Assembly (NCBI GenBank): GCA_030686995.1
Contig: CM060681.1
Location: 168,520,333-168,584,332, forward strand
Source: Artemisia argyi
Taxonomy: Eukaryota > Streptophyta > Magnoliopsida > Asterales > Asteraceae
Reading direction: 5' to 3'
DNA length: 64,000 bases
Part shown: one piece after another, positions 11,818 through 22,798 of the stretch
Position numbering within the stretch: position 1 is the first letter of the stretch
How the letters are laid out: every line of letters starts with the position of its first letter
Notes under the pieces: generated by a model
The model's input: only the letters and a program-made list of their open reading frames with translations
Told to the model about the DNA's origin: nothing
The model's database searches: none
Translations under genes and position numbers: made by a program

Positions 11818-14475
11818 GCTACGTACCAAAGATTGGTAGACGCGGCATTCCAAACGCAGTTGGGACGAAATTTAGTGGCTTATGTAGATGATATGGTCAT
11901 TAAGAGTAAAGAAGAAAGGACGATGATCGCGGACATCGCTGAAACATTTGACATTTTAAGAGGGATCAACATGAAGCTCAACCCACGGAAATGTTCGTTC
12001 GGAATGAAAGATGGGAAATTCCTGGGTTATCTGGTCACTTCCGAAGGGATTTGAGCTAACCCGAAAAAGACAAAAGCCATACTAGACATGCAATCTCCCA
12101 GAACGCTGAATGAAATGCAAAGTCTCAGCGGTAAGCTAGCGGCGTTAAACCGGTTTCTTTCTAGGTCGGCCGAACGATCACTGCCCTTCTTCGAGACCCT
12201 GAAAAATATTACCAAAGAAAACAAAGATGAGTATAGATGGACGAAGGCAGTAGAAGAGGCCTTCCAGAAGATGAAAAAGCTCATTGAAGATCTTCCGTCT
12301 TTGACTACTCCGGTTGCTAAAGAGACTTTGTATGTATATATCGCGGCCGCTGATGAAGCTGTAAGTACCGTCTTGGTGACGGAGAGAAAGGGAAAACAAA
12401 GTCCAGTCCATTACGTCAGTAGAACCCTGAATGAAGCGGAGAGAAATTATGCCCCGTTGGAAAAATTGGTTCTATCTTTATTGCATACATCAAGAAGATT
12501 GCGCAGATACTTCGAAGCCCATCCCATTAAAGTCATCACCGATCAACCAATTAAACAAATTCTTGGTAAGGCACAGGCGTCCGGAAAACTCGCCAAGTAT
12601 TCCGTGGAACTGGGTGCATACAATATAGAATACATTCCCCGGAATGCAATTAAGGGACAAGTTCTTGCCGATTTATTGTCCGAGACACCCATTGGAAATA
12701 ACTCCCCTTCCTACTTCCAGCTACCGGCAAGGAGACCGAGCAAAGATGAAACCGAACAGTGGACGTTGTTCACGGACGGTGCCTCTAACCAAAAGGGGGC
12801 CGGCACTGGGTTGGTACTAATCAGTCCCACCAAGACGGAATATACATACGCTCTCCGTCTGAATTTCAAAGACACCACCAACAACGAAGCTGAGTATGAG
12901 GCGCTGCTGGCCGGCTTAAGGATAGCGGCAGAGATGGGCGTAAGTAACATAAGGGTATACGTCGATTCGAAACTGGTAGCTAATCAAATAAACGGTGACT
13001 ATGTGGCCGCCAACGCCAACATGATGAAGTATTTAGCCAAGACGAAGGAACGGACGGCGGGGTTCAACAGGTTCTCCATAAGTAACATTCCTCGAATACG
13101 AAATCAGAAGGCCGATGTGCTGAGTAAGCTGGCCACCGTTGCATTCGACCACCTAACCAAGGAAGTCCTAGTCGAAGTGTTAACGGAGAGGTCCATCGAG
13201 AAGAAAGAGATAAATGCAGTGGTAGAGGAAGAAGGAGATAACTGGATGACACCCATCATCAGGTGCCTAAACGAAGGAATCTGGCCGGAAGACATGAACG
13301 AAGCACGTGCTCTACGAATGAAAATCAACCAGTATGTGATGGAAGAGGGAGTCTTGTTCAAAAGATCTTATTTGGTGCCCTTGCTGAGGTGTGTGGGACC
13401 TTTGCAGGCCAACTATGTGATCAGAGAAATACACATGGAAGCATGCGGAATGCACTCTGAACCAAGAATGGTCGTCGCGAAGGCCATAAGGCAGGGATAC
13501 TACTGGCCAACCATGCACCGGGACGCCCGGAACGAAATTCGAAAGTGTGAATCCTGCCAGATTCACTCCAGGGTCTCGAGACTTCCAAAGACACCAATGA
13601 CATCCATAATGGCACCCTGGCCCTTTTACCAGTGGGGAATGGACATTCTGGGCCCTTTGCCTCAATCGGCAGGGAAGGCAAAATATGTGATAGTAGCTAT
13701 AGACTACTTCACCAAATGGATCGAAGCTAAGCCGTTGGTCCGCATAATGGGCAAGGAGGTCAAGAAATTCACATGGGAAAACATAATATGCAGATTTAGA
13801 CTCCCACGAATAATAGTCACCGATAATGGAACACAGTTCGTCAATGACCCATTCAAAAGATGGTGCGAACAACTACACATACAACAGATCAACACAGCGG
13901 TTGCCCACGCGTAAGCGAATGGTCTAGTGGAAGCCGCTAACAAAAGTCTGATGAATGGCATCGAAACCAGACTGGGTAGAGAAAAAGACGGATGGGTGGA
14001 TGAGCTACCCAATGTTTTATGGGCCCATCGGATGACTCTCAAGATGAGTAACGGGGAGACCCCATTTAGCCTTACGTATGGCAGTGAGGCAGCCATACCT
14101 GTAGAGATCGGGATGCCCACTCACCGAACGATGATGATAAGAGAGGGGATGAACGACGAAGAGATTTGTTTTAACTTGGATCTACTACAGGAAAGGAGAG
14201 AAGAAGCGGCAATCCGGGAAGCCAAATACAAAGCGAAAATAGAGCAATACTACAATCGACGGGTCCGCCCGGAAACCTTCCGACCCGGAGAGTTTGTGTG
14301 CCGCAGGAATGAGGCCAGCCATGTCGGGGATCAGGGCAAGCTAGGCCCAAAGTGGGAAGGGCCATACCGTGTTACAGAAGCATATCAGAATGGATCCTAT
14401 AAGTTATATACAATGGACGATCAGGAAGTCCCCCGGAAGTGGCATGCTGTCAACCTCCGGAAATGTTATTTATAG
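11818..14475 (+). pseudogene. Tat-lineage Pol fragment: RT end, RNase H, second RNase H, integrase
   Basis: One continuous frame broken by TGA 12052-12054 and TAA 13912-13914. It opens inside RT (TYQRLVD, then the catalytic YVDDMVI), so gag, protease and most of RT are missing. Next come a first RNase H-like/connection region and a second RNase H (FTDGASNQKGAGTG; NNEAEYEALLAGL; VYVDSKLVANQI). Paired RNase H regions are characteristic of the Tat/Ogre/Retand lineage. Integrase has HHCC (HMEACGMH ... CESCQIH), DDE residues (MDILGPL, TDNGTQF, ANGLVEAANK) and a GPYRV module. The two stops and the truncation make it non-functional. Confidence 0.92.
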
Positions 14476-14650
14476 TTTGTATTCTGTTTAGAATTCTTGA
14501 TATAAGACTCACGATCAAAGTCATTTTGCTAATGAAGTTATTAAGAAACCCCCCAGACGGAGAGGGGGTAATTTTCCATTATGAATGATGCAGGAAAACC
14601 TGTGAAATCCGAACGGAGATTAGCTACCTCCGTTCAACTAACGCTTCATC
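14476..14650 (+). other. Short non-coding link after Tat integrase
   Basis: Non-coding sequence between the integrase stop and the tandem repeat. It contains a short G-rich purine run (GACGGAGAGGGGG, about 14557). No gene seen. Confidence 0.5.
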
Positions 14651-14912
14651 GTAACATTATTAACCCAACGGTGCCAAGCCACCCAGGGGTAACATTATTA
14701 ACCCAACGGTGCCAAGCCACCCAGGGGCAACATTATTAACCCAACGGTGCCAAGCCACCCAGGGGTTAACCCAACGGTGCCAAGCCACCCAGGGGTAACA
14801 TTGTTAACCCAACGGTGCCAAGCCACCCAGGGGTAACATTAACCCAACGGTGCCAAGACACCGAGGGGTAACATTATTAACCTAACGGTGTGAGGACACC
14901 CAGGGGTTACGG
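14651..14912 (+). repeat. Tandem repeat, seven units, inside the Tat element
   Basis: Seven units built on AACCCAACGGTGCCAAGCC followed by ACCCAGGGG, separated by variable TAACATTATT spacers (spacing about 29-39 bp). The last two units are diverged. Tat/Retand-type elements often carry tandem repeats in the region after pol. Unit spacing is irregular and there is no spacer diversity of the CRISPR kind. Confidence 0.92.
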
Positions 14913-15301
14913 ACCTAAAGGCAAAAAACATCTAAAGATCCGCCTAATTTACCTAGCATCGTCAGGACACCTAGTGATCACATACCTAACCTAGCTATAC
15001 GGGGACATTTGAAGGTAACATCGCTAAAGCATTCACAAAAAATAAGATGTTGAAAAACAAAATACAACAATCATGACAAATCCGAACGGAAGGACCATCA
15101 GTAAATAAATATAGTACGTCCAAAAGGAAGGACCATCCGAATGTACAAAATAAGAGTAAAATTGTTCAAATATTACAGACCAATCAGAAAAACAAGATAA
15201 TAACTAAGATATTTGATGATCCGACTCCTGTTCTTGTTCTTGACCGGCCGTCACCGAGCTTCCGACACCAGGGGTAACCCCCTCCCTGGCTGGGAAAATA
15301 T
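14913..15301. other. Non-coding region between tandem repeat and antisense gene
   Basis: No gene seen. Paired short motifs (GGAAGGACCAT repeated near 15088 and 15125) occur. It probably includes the 3' UTR of the antisense gene. Confidence 0.4.
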
Positions 15302-16191
15302 TCATAATGTCAGCCAACAGAAGACGGTAGGAAGCAACAATCTTTTCAACAACGGGAAACTGCCGAAGGACATGGCATCATAAGAAGCACGAAAGTTGAG
15401 AGCAGCCGGCATGTCAAATCCAGAGGTAGAGTTCACAATCTCCTCTATCTGCTCAGGCTTGCGACCAACCTTTACTCCTTCCAACCAACCAGCATCTATG
15501 GCCGCATTAAAAACCTCACCCCATGCCATCTGATACTCATCACTCTCTTGAAGTCTCTTAACAACTGTGGGAACAAGCTGCCGGACATAGTTAAACCGCA
15601 AGATCTCTGCTTGGCTTGACTCAACGGTCATCCTTTCAACAGTCTTCGCCAGACCAGCGGCTTTGGCTTCCAAGGCAGTGTTTTTCCCCGCCAACATCTC
15701 CTCCAGAACTTTGATCCTCTCAGACTGCTCTTCATTCTTGACCACCAGAGCATCCCTCTCCTGCTCAACGGTCGACAGCTGATTAGACAACCCCTCCTCC
15801 CGTCTGGCACAATCCTGGTGTTGCTGTTGAAACTCCTGGCTAGATTTCGTCAAGACTTCAGCTACTCGACGCTGCTCTGCCAGCCCGGATTCAAGCTCCC
15901 TTATCCGGTCAGCCGAACTACCACATCCTTCATGAGTTTGGTACAGTTGAGCATAGTGGTAACTCAAGTTCTCAAGCCGTTGAAGCACATCTGCTTGAGC
16001 CAAGGAACCACGTGCCAATTCAAACCAGGCACGCTGGGTGGCTTGATAGTCAGTCAGAGTTGCTTGCTCCGCTTGCACAGAAGGAGGGGCAAGATGAACC
16101 ATAAGGTCCCTACAAACCTCAGCATCATTCAGGCTAGCCCCAACGGTCAACTTCCACCCTGGAACGTAGGGCTCGGAGGAATCACCCCGCT
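15302..16191 (-). CDS. Tat antisense accessory gene, 3' exon (coiled coil)
   Basis: Last visible exon of a gene on the opposite strand to pol. An acceptor (TTTTTCAG before 16191) fits a 184-bp intron (16192-16375) with donor GTATGT. The exon reads in frame from PYVPGWKLTV through LMVHLAPPS into a long heptad-rich, Glu/Gln/Lys-rich region (roughly 15620-15900), predicted coiled coil, then a Tyr/Trp-containing C-terminal part. This layout matches the antisense ORF of Tat/Retand-type retrotransposons, whose function is not established. It would be transcribed towards pol. Confidence 0.7.
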
Positions 16192-16375
16192 CTGAAAAAG
16201 AAGAGATAAATTGCTTATATCAGGGAAAATTCACCTCCAGACCCCCTACTGGTAAACGCCTGACGAGTAAAACCAGCGGAAGTGGACCCGTGTAAACCTG
16301 CGAATAAGGGAAAGCAAAATATGACAGTGTCCTCGGAAGGGCAACGATAAAATAAAAACGGTTAATTAGACATAC

Positions 16376-17056
16376 CTCCATGTGCAAGGTCCGAAACGTT
16401 CGGACGATCCAAACCCTCATTCAGTTTGGTCGCAAATGCGTCAAGACTAAGACCGTCCCCCTCATGATTATCGTCCACATCCTCAGGAGCAACACGCTCA
16501 ACATTTTCTTCAGGCTCGATCCCTCCGGCATTCCCAGCACTCTCTTCAAGAGGGACTTCTACATGACCAGCATTCTCTACGTGCTCAGCATTCTCAACAT
16601 TTCCGGGACGCTCAGCATCCTCCACATTCTCCACATCTGCGGCGTGGCCGTCATCATCAACATTTTCAGAGTCGGGATGACTGATGTTATGGGAGAAGGG
16701 GAATGGGTATGGTCACTATCGGAAGAACCATCATTTTCTGACACTACGATGCTGGAGGCATAGGCTCTTTTGTGTGGCCGGGGAGAAGGGTTAACAGCCG
16801 GACGCTTCTTGCTCACGTTCCGGGGCTGGGTAGCTTGCTTCTTCCTATCCTTGGCAACCTGAGAATCTATCACCCTTTGGTCAGGCTTCTCAACGACCCT
16901 CTGCAACCTAGTCTTGTTGGGAAGCGGTTCATTGGGTCCCAGAGGTTCCGTCACATGCATCTCAACCTCACCCCCCTCGGCCAACGAAGGCCCTTTATCG
17001 ACGCGAGAGACTGAGGTGTTGGGAAACCTAAGAAAGCGAGACATCGGTACAACTGC
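16376..17056 (-). pseudogene. Tat antisense accessory gene, middle exon (frame-shifted)
   Basis: A basic, Ser/Pro-rich stretch (NKTRLQRVVEKPDQRV; RPHKRAYASS) is followed by an acidic, Glu/Asn-rich repeat region (ENVEDAERPGNVENAEHVEN). Coding-like composition changes frame at about 16680-16700, so at least one indel is present. An acceptor-like CAG lies just upstream (about 17057). The low-complexity acidic region matches what is seen in such antisense proteins, but no enzyme motif is visible. The donor at 16375 (GTATGT) joins it in frame to the next exon. Confidence 0.6.
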
Positions 17057-17187
17057 ATAAGAAAAGAAGAAAATAGCGTAAGTGCGTCATATAACATAAA
17101 ACACGCATACAATATAGACGCTAGATTAACAAGAGAGTTACAATTCCCCTCCCCATCCTTAAAAACCGGTCGGTGATCAGGGTACTT

Positions 17188-17915
17188 TCAAATCTTGGTC
17201 AAGCCGGCCTCAAAGAGTAATGCCGGATGAATTGCCTGAATATCAACCACTGCGGCCGTCAGGGCTTCCACATGTTCCGGCTGATAACCACCAAACGGTG
17301 GCAGCTCAGAAACGCTGGAGTTCGGATGTCTCCAGGGCATAGATTGAGAGATCGCTCTACGGTCAATAAGGAAAAATTTGTCTTTCCAGTGCTTCATGCT
17401 TGAGCATGTCTCATTGAAGATCCTAGCTTGACCATTCTTGCCAGTGCGACGGGCGAACGAGAACCAATGCCCTTGTTTTTGCAACATATAGAAAAGGCGA
17501 AACAGAGTCAAATATGGAGCAAAATTTAAACTTCTGCAATACACCTCGAACAAAATGACCTTCGACAAACCGATCGGAACCAGTTGGGACAGGTGTACTC
17601 GGAAATGGTTAAGAACTTGAAGAAGGAATGTCGAAAACGGAACCCTAATCCCTGAAAACTCCAGATATGCTTCGTAAATCCCAATGGCGTTCCTCGGTAA
17701 CCGATCCATGGTCATGCCGGGTGGTGGCAAACGGGGATGTAACTCCGCCGGAATCCCATATATCCGGGCGGCCTCCCGCACATCCCGCTCCGACATGACG
17801 GACTGATATATGTGCATGTCGAATTTGGGAATGATATCCGCTGCCCCAGACGCCGATGCAACATTATCATCTGCGCCGATACCGACGCGACGTTTTCTTG
17901 TGAACCGGAAGCCAT
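17188..17915 (-). pseudogene. Tat antisense accessory gene, 5' exon (plant 'putative gypsy-type transposon' domain)
   Basis: Starts at a plausible ATG (17915, MASGSQENVAS) but the conserved part continues in another frame after about 17880, indicating a small frame shift. The main frame has the features of the plant-specific 'gypsy type transposon' domain found in Tat elements: FDMHIYQSVMSERDVREAA, then PRNAIGIYEAYLEFSGIRVP, FLLQVLNHFRVHLSQLVP and GHWFSFARR. The role is unknown; a capsid-like or RNA-binding accessory has been considered for such ORFs. Family assignment is from recall of the pattern, not a search. Confidence 0.68.
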
Positions 17916-18403
17916 AAGTTGTAGATGGAGGGAAAGGCAACTCTCTTACAAAAGGAAAAGAAGGGAAGAGTCGGAGGACCGCACCTGATGAGAAGACGAA
18001 GAGACCGATTCGCTTGTGTGTGAAGAAAAGTAAAAACATTAAAAACTGAAAAGTGTGAAAAACAAACATTATATAGGAAGACATGTGGAACAGTAAAACG
18101 TCGTTTCGTATCAGACCCACACGTAGACAAATCAGGGCCATCCACACGTGTACTTTTATACACGTGGCTGCATCTCACGCTTCCCGATAAGATACGAGTC
18201 ACTCCATGTAATGGGCTTGGGCCCATGAATTTATCTTGGCCCAACGATGACCCAGCATCTACACGACCCAACCTTAGCAGAGTAACAATAACAAATGATG
18301 CAAACAAAAGGAGGCCAAGGACGACAACACCTAGCTTTTCCGGAAGGACAAAATATCATGTCACACCTCCTCGGAGCCGTAACACGATACTGGGGGGGGG
18401 ACA
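17916..18403. other. Antisense-gene promoter side, Tat polypurine tract
   Basis: A TATA-like element for the antisense gene is possible near 18070 (TATATAG on the minus strand) but is not proven. At 18391-18401 the run TGGGGGGGGGA is the polypurine tract of the plus-strand element, directly before the 3' LTR. No other coding region is visible. Confidence 0.55.
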
Positions 18404-18840
18404 TGTTTGTGTATATGCCCGGACGGGCCTACACGGTCCGGACGGATCTTGCCCGGACGGGTTAATACCCGGACGGTCTGTCCTGGCGTCAGCAACAACC
18501 CCTGCCCTATGGACAAGTGTCCCCTATGGCTGACACCACATGTAGGGTGCGCCGTTCCCTACATGTCAGGAACAGTTACCTACTAGTACTACGCACAGTA
18601 TCGTACAGTTGAAAGGTACAAGTCTAAAGTAGTATAAATACTTTCATTTACTCTTGTATTTTTCAGTATTTACTGCATATACACACATATACCTTTATCT
18701 CTATCTCGTACTTACTCTCACGCCCGAGCTTGGTCCTGGGACAAACCCCCAGGGCGAGGCTAACGCGCTTTCCTTGTGTCTCCAGGTCCGAAGAACTCTC
18801 AGGATTCCTGGCCGGGAGATAGCAACAAATTACTCAAACA
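18404..18840 (+). repeat. Tat-lineage 3' LTR (right end approximate)
   Basis: Starts TGTTTGTGTATATG two bases after the polypurine tract. It holds several GGACGG/CCGG direct and inverted motifs (18415-18480), a TATA box (AGTATAAATA, near 18632) and a leader-like U5. The 3' end is placed at a CA near 18840, but no second LTR is in the window to confirm it. Confidence 0.7.
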
Positions 18841-20003
18841 GAGGTCATGTTGAGAACGTGAGTGGAGAAATAAAATAAATTATCTATTGTGGGTCTGTTA
18901 TTTGATTAAAAATGTGTTTTCATTTTCAACAAAACTAACATGATATCTCATGTTCAAATATAATATGAGAGGTTTCCAATCCGCGTCGTAACTATCATTT
19001 CATTTCGTAGTTACCCTCTATTTTAATTATACTATTACACATCATCATGGAATGACATTTTGTCATATTCCGTTTATACCATTCATTCTCACATCCATTA
19101 CAACGTGTCAAAAACATGTAAAATGATTCATTCCATTACAACATACCAACCAAAGAATTGAAGCACTAATGACTCACTCGATTACTATATTCATTACATT
19201 ACATCTTTCATTTATTCCTTCATCGTTACATTTCGTCTAACCAACCAGACCCTACTAATCATGTGTTATTGGATTTGTATCCTCATATTCACATTATTGA
19301 CAATTTAACAATTAGCGCTTTAGACTATCTTTAACCATTCTCGTGAAACCATCTTTTTCTCAATATCTAAAGGATGGAGCATCAAAAATAATATCTACTC
19401 ATGCTTATCCTCCATATTTGAAGTATCACTATTTATCATTCAAAATTGTTATAATTACAATTACTTTTTAAAACCTTTTGATTCTTATCCAACCATCGGT
19501 TGTGATTTTTTAATTAGTTTAATATAAATATCTTTGAAGTTAAATGATATATTTGAAAATGATTTTTCTAAAGGGTAAATTGCAAATTTCGTCCTAATGT
19601 TTGCCAAAATTGCAAATAATACTCCGAAAGAAAAAAAAATTGCAAATGTGCCTAATATGCTCTTTAGTTTACTTCGATTTAAATTCTCAAAGCCTTTTTT
19701 AACAACAAAACCCATTAAAAATAACAAGACGAACGCAAGAAACCAGTAAAAAACAAGAAGAATGCGAGAAACCAGAAAAGAAATCAAGTGCCATCAACGT
19801 CTTCCAACCATTTCAAGAAATAAGTCAGCAAAAAGTGTTGTCATGTATCAACTTGAGCATAACTGGCAAACTAACCAAAAGCCAAGATGAACTGTTTCAA
19901 CCTCCATGACAACATCTACAACTCTACAAGTTATAGATTGACCTAATAGCTAGCTTACTTAGATAGAGGACATAACTTATCCGCCCTCCTTTATATTCAC
20001 TTC
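18841..20003. other. Intergenic DNA with a MITE-like inverted repeat
   Basis: Between 18891 and 19253 the ends form an imperfect inverted repeat (left GGGTCTGTTATTTGA, right complement GGGTCTGGTTGGTTA) around CATTAC-rich sequence, resembling a short MITE. No clear target duplication was found. The open frame on the minus strand at 19485-19787 is AT-rich and hydrophobic by composition and has no recognised domain. No gene is called. Confidence 0.4.
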
Positions 20004-21045
20004 TTAATTTCGGAGCCTGGTAGAACGCCTTGTACCAGTCACAATTTCCTCTGACTTCTTTGTGTTTTTATCTTGACTGTTACTTTTTGAAGTTGAGGTT
20101 TTCTCCTTTGACTGCTTTGTTTTTTTGGCTTGACTGTTGCTTTTTGCAGGTGTGGTCTTCTCATTTTCTGCGGGGTTGTCTAGTGTTGTTTCTAGCCATG
20201 CCCGTTTCTTGAATTCTGGGATATTGATGTTTCTAAGTACCCATTTTGGTCCCTTTCCCCGTCTCCGTCTCCATGCAACATAGCTCTTGACCATTTTGAA
20301 CACAGAATGTAGTAAATCAATAACAATTACTCCATATAACTATAGGTTAAGTATCAGAAGTTACACCAAGCACATGTGTGTTTGAAATCAATGGAGTGAA
20401 TGGACTTAATAAATTTATTGCTGCGCTTTCCTATTCTATCTGCAAAAGTAATTAATAGTATATTTGTTCTCTTCTCTATTATCCGATATAAACAAACCTT
20501 GTTATTCAATAAACAACATTAATTTCAAACTTACTGGATATGGAATAATGGGGTTGCGTGCACGTGTTGAGCGCCTTGGTTCTACTATTTCAGCATTCCT
20601 TATTTTTGGTTTAACTTCACGTTGCTGCTTGAAACAAATAGAAAATGTGTCATATAAGCACTCACATTGTCACAGAAGTTGACTATAAGTATGAGAAATA
20701 CACTACCTTGAACTTCTTAGATTTTGAAAGTTCTGATAGGTTTCTAGATATCTTCAAGATTCCCAGTTCCTTCAGAAACAATCAGAAAATCATAAGAAGG
20801 TCATACTTATACCAAACTGCACAGAAACTTCCTAATTTAAAAAACAAGCCACATATGTTAATACTTAATATTGCCAAGTTACTTAATTTACAGCTACAGG
20901 GATGAGCAATTGTAAATACGTGAGCACTGAGCAGTTTTTGACCATACTTTCCTTAAAGTTGAATTACCTCCAATCTCCTTTTGTTCTCAAGTAGTTGTTG
21001 CTTACGAGCCTCTTCATAACTGTTGGTTGTCGTCTCCTCAGCCAT
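20004..21045 (-). CDS. Small basic nuclear-type protein resembling the N-terminus of plant B3-domain proteins
   Basis: Four coding exons with GT/AG borders, all phase 0: 20968-21045, 20707-20769, 20535-20627 and 20004-20285, giving 171 aa. Residues 9-32 (SYEEARKQQLLENKRRLE, then ELGI) and the EPRRSTRARNP motif (about 64-74) resemble the N-terminal part of plant B3-domain proteins of the At5g42700/At3g19184 type. The B3 DNA-binding domain itself is absent. The last exon is Lys/Ser-rich with two near-repeats of KSNSQ and ends in a second GTRRSTRLRN. The ATG is the first in the exon after a probable 5'-UTR intron. It could be a truncated paralogue or a distinct small nuclear protein. Identification is by resemblance only. 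Confidence 0.6.
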
Positions 21046-22060
21046 CAAATCACCTGTCACTGTATTGAAAGATTACAAATCTATGAAAGTGTAAAAGCCT
21101 AGAAAGAGCATCTCATTTGTTTATATAGAATATAAGGCATATAGAAAGTAACCCACGTAGCACGTAACTATTGCACGTGTGTATATCTGCCCCAAGAGCA
21201 AGGAGCTGTTCAGATTCAAATTCCACGTTCATATACTCAATCAACTTTATACGTATAACAAACTTGTACCAAAACTAGCTCTCCAAAATACCATGAAAAT
21301 CACTGTGTTTGACTCCTAACTTGGTTAAAAAGCCAATTAATCAGTTTACGAGTAGCTAGAACAACAAAACTTATATCTTTAGAGAACTAGAGATTTTCAT
21401 ACACTCAAAACACCATATCCGACAACCTATTTTATTACAGCTAATTATAGAATTATGTATAATCCATATTTCCATATCACAAACATCTTGGAATGGCCAG
21501 AAAAGAATCGAAAAACGGCAACGGGGATACCAATTAGACCGGGCTCATCAGAGCCAAAAAAGGCTCGACTTTTCCCAAGTAGCTTAAATAGGGATACCTC
21601 TCTGGCTACCCGTTTACTTTCCAAACACAATGCCAAACACCCCTCAATCTAAATGTCAAATCTTGTTCCCAAAATGTGGTTTTAGCATCAAAATTGCTTC
21701 ATTTTTAATTTAAATAAGCTAGATATTTATTAAAAAAAACAGCTTCAAACTAATTAAAGATCCATAATTACTAATCCAAGATACCATTCAAATCAATTAT
21801 ATTATAATAAAAACCCTAAACCCTAAAAAAGCAATAAAGATTCAACCTTTTACCAAAAAATAAACAAATAAGAAGTGGGGTTTGCTTATATAACTATATA
21901 AAAAGTAAAAATGTAAACTTTATGAAAAAAACAAAGTATAAAGATTGATGAAAAGGGTTTAAAATTTACCTGAAATTAGGGCGTGAAAGAATTGGTAAAG
22001 ATTATTACACACATTGAATGTGTTTGTGTGTGTGTGTAAAAGAGAGTTTGAATTTTGAAC
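21046..22060 (-). other. 5'-UTR intron and leader of the B3-like gene
   Basis: On the minus strand a leader containing an AC-dinucleotide run (about 22021-22037) reaches TTTCAG followed by donor GTAAATTTT at 21969. An acceptor (GTGACAG) lies about 15 bases before the start codon at 21045. This implies a roughly 0.9-kb 5'-UTR intron. The transcription start cannot be fixed from sequence. Confidence 0.5.
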
Positions 22061-22409
22061 TGGCGGTCAAATGGTTTTTGATGTTTTATGGGGATTTTGT
22101 GGTTCGGTCCTTCAAATGAATGAACCTTTTTAAAAAAGGAGCAATGTGTAATAAATGAACTTTTTTTTTTTTTTTACTCTAGTAGAGAAAAGTTCATTTA
22201 TGTACCTTTATTTTTTATTTTATTTATTATTATTTTTATTGGTTTTTGAACAAAGATATTTTATTTACAAATTACTCCTCGCAAGCAAGGTAATTTCATG
22301 AGGATAAGTACTATCCCAATTAAATCCAGAAAAAGAAAACGCGTGAGAAGCAAGCCAATGAACTACTTTATTTTTCATTTATGTACTACTCCATATTATC
22401 CACAAAAAG
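22061..22409. other. Intergenic DNA, promoter side of the B3-like gene
   Basis: A/T-rich sequence with a T run near 22160 and no recognisable coding region or RNA. Confidence 0.5.
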
Positions 22410-22798
22410 GTGTAGATTGGCAGGAACACCCTGACCCCGGGTGCCTTTTAGCACCAGCCATTGTCCACCCCACAAGGAATAGCTCCGGGCAACTCTCCTG
22501 GCTTAGTGGGGCACCAACTGGAGTGAGCCGAGACTCTCGGACTCTTGAGCTCTTATCCACAAAGTCTCTCCAGTGAGAGCCATTGTCCACCACACAAGGT
22601 ATAGCTCCGGGCAACTCTCCTGGCCTAGTGAGGCACCAACTGGAGCCGAGACTCTCGGACTCTTGAGCTCTTATCCACAAAGTCTCTCCAGTGAGCCCAC
22701 AGGTTTTGCGGAGGTGGGTACCTATCTGGGAGCAGAGATTCGAACCCAAATCTATTGACTCAAGAATGAAAGCCCCATCCACTGGACCAATGGCCGAC
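22410..22798 (-). mobile_element. tRNA-derived SINE with internal tandem duplication
   Basis: On the minus strand the 5' end (about 22798) carries a Pol III A box (TGGTCCAGTGG, 22779-22789) and, about 31 bp on, a B box (GGTTCGAATCT, around 22737-22747), the layout of a tRNA-like SINE head. The body contains a near-perfect ~120-bp tandem duplication (22456-22577 and 22578-22695), each unit holding CTCTCCAGTGAG and CTCGGACTCTTGAG. The 3' end is approximate and no clear target duplication was identified. Confidence 0.75.

Noticed and set aside
13312..13872. 186-aa minus-strand frame opposite the Tat integrase
   Set aside because: Shadow of the plus-strand integrase, whose conserved motifs explain the sequence.
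14651..14912. Possible CRISPR array
   Set aside because: Repeat spacing is irregular, spacers are almost identical to one another, and the site lies within a plant retrotransposon.
18891..19253. Tourist/Harbinger MITE
   Set aside because: The end repeats are imperfect and no TTA/TAA-type duplication is present; reported only within the intergenic entry.
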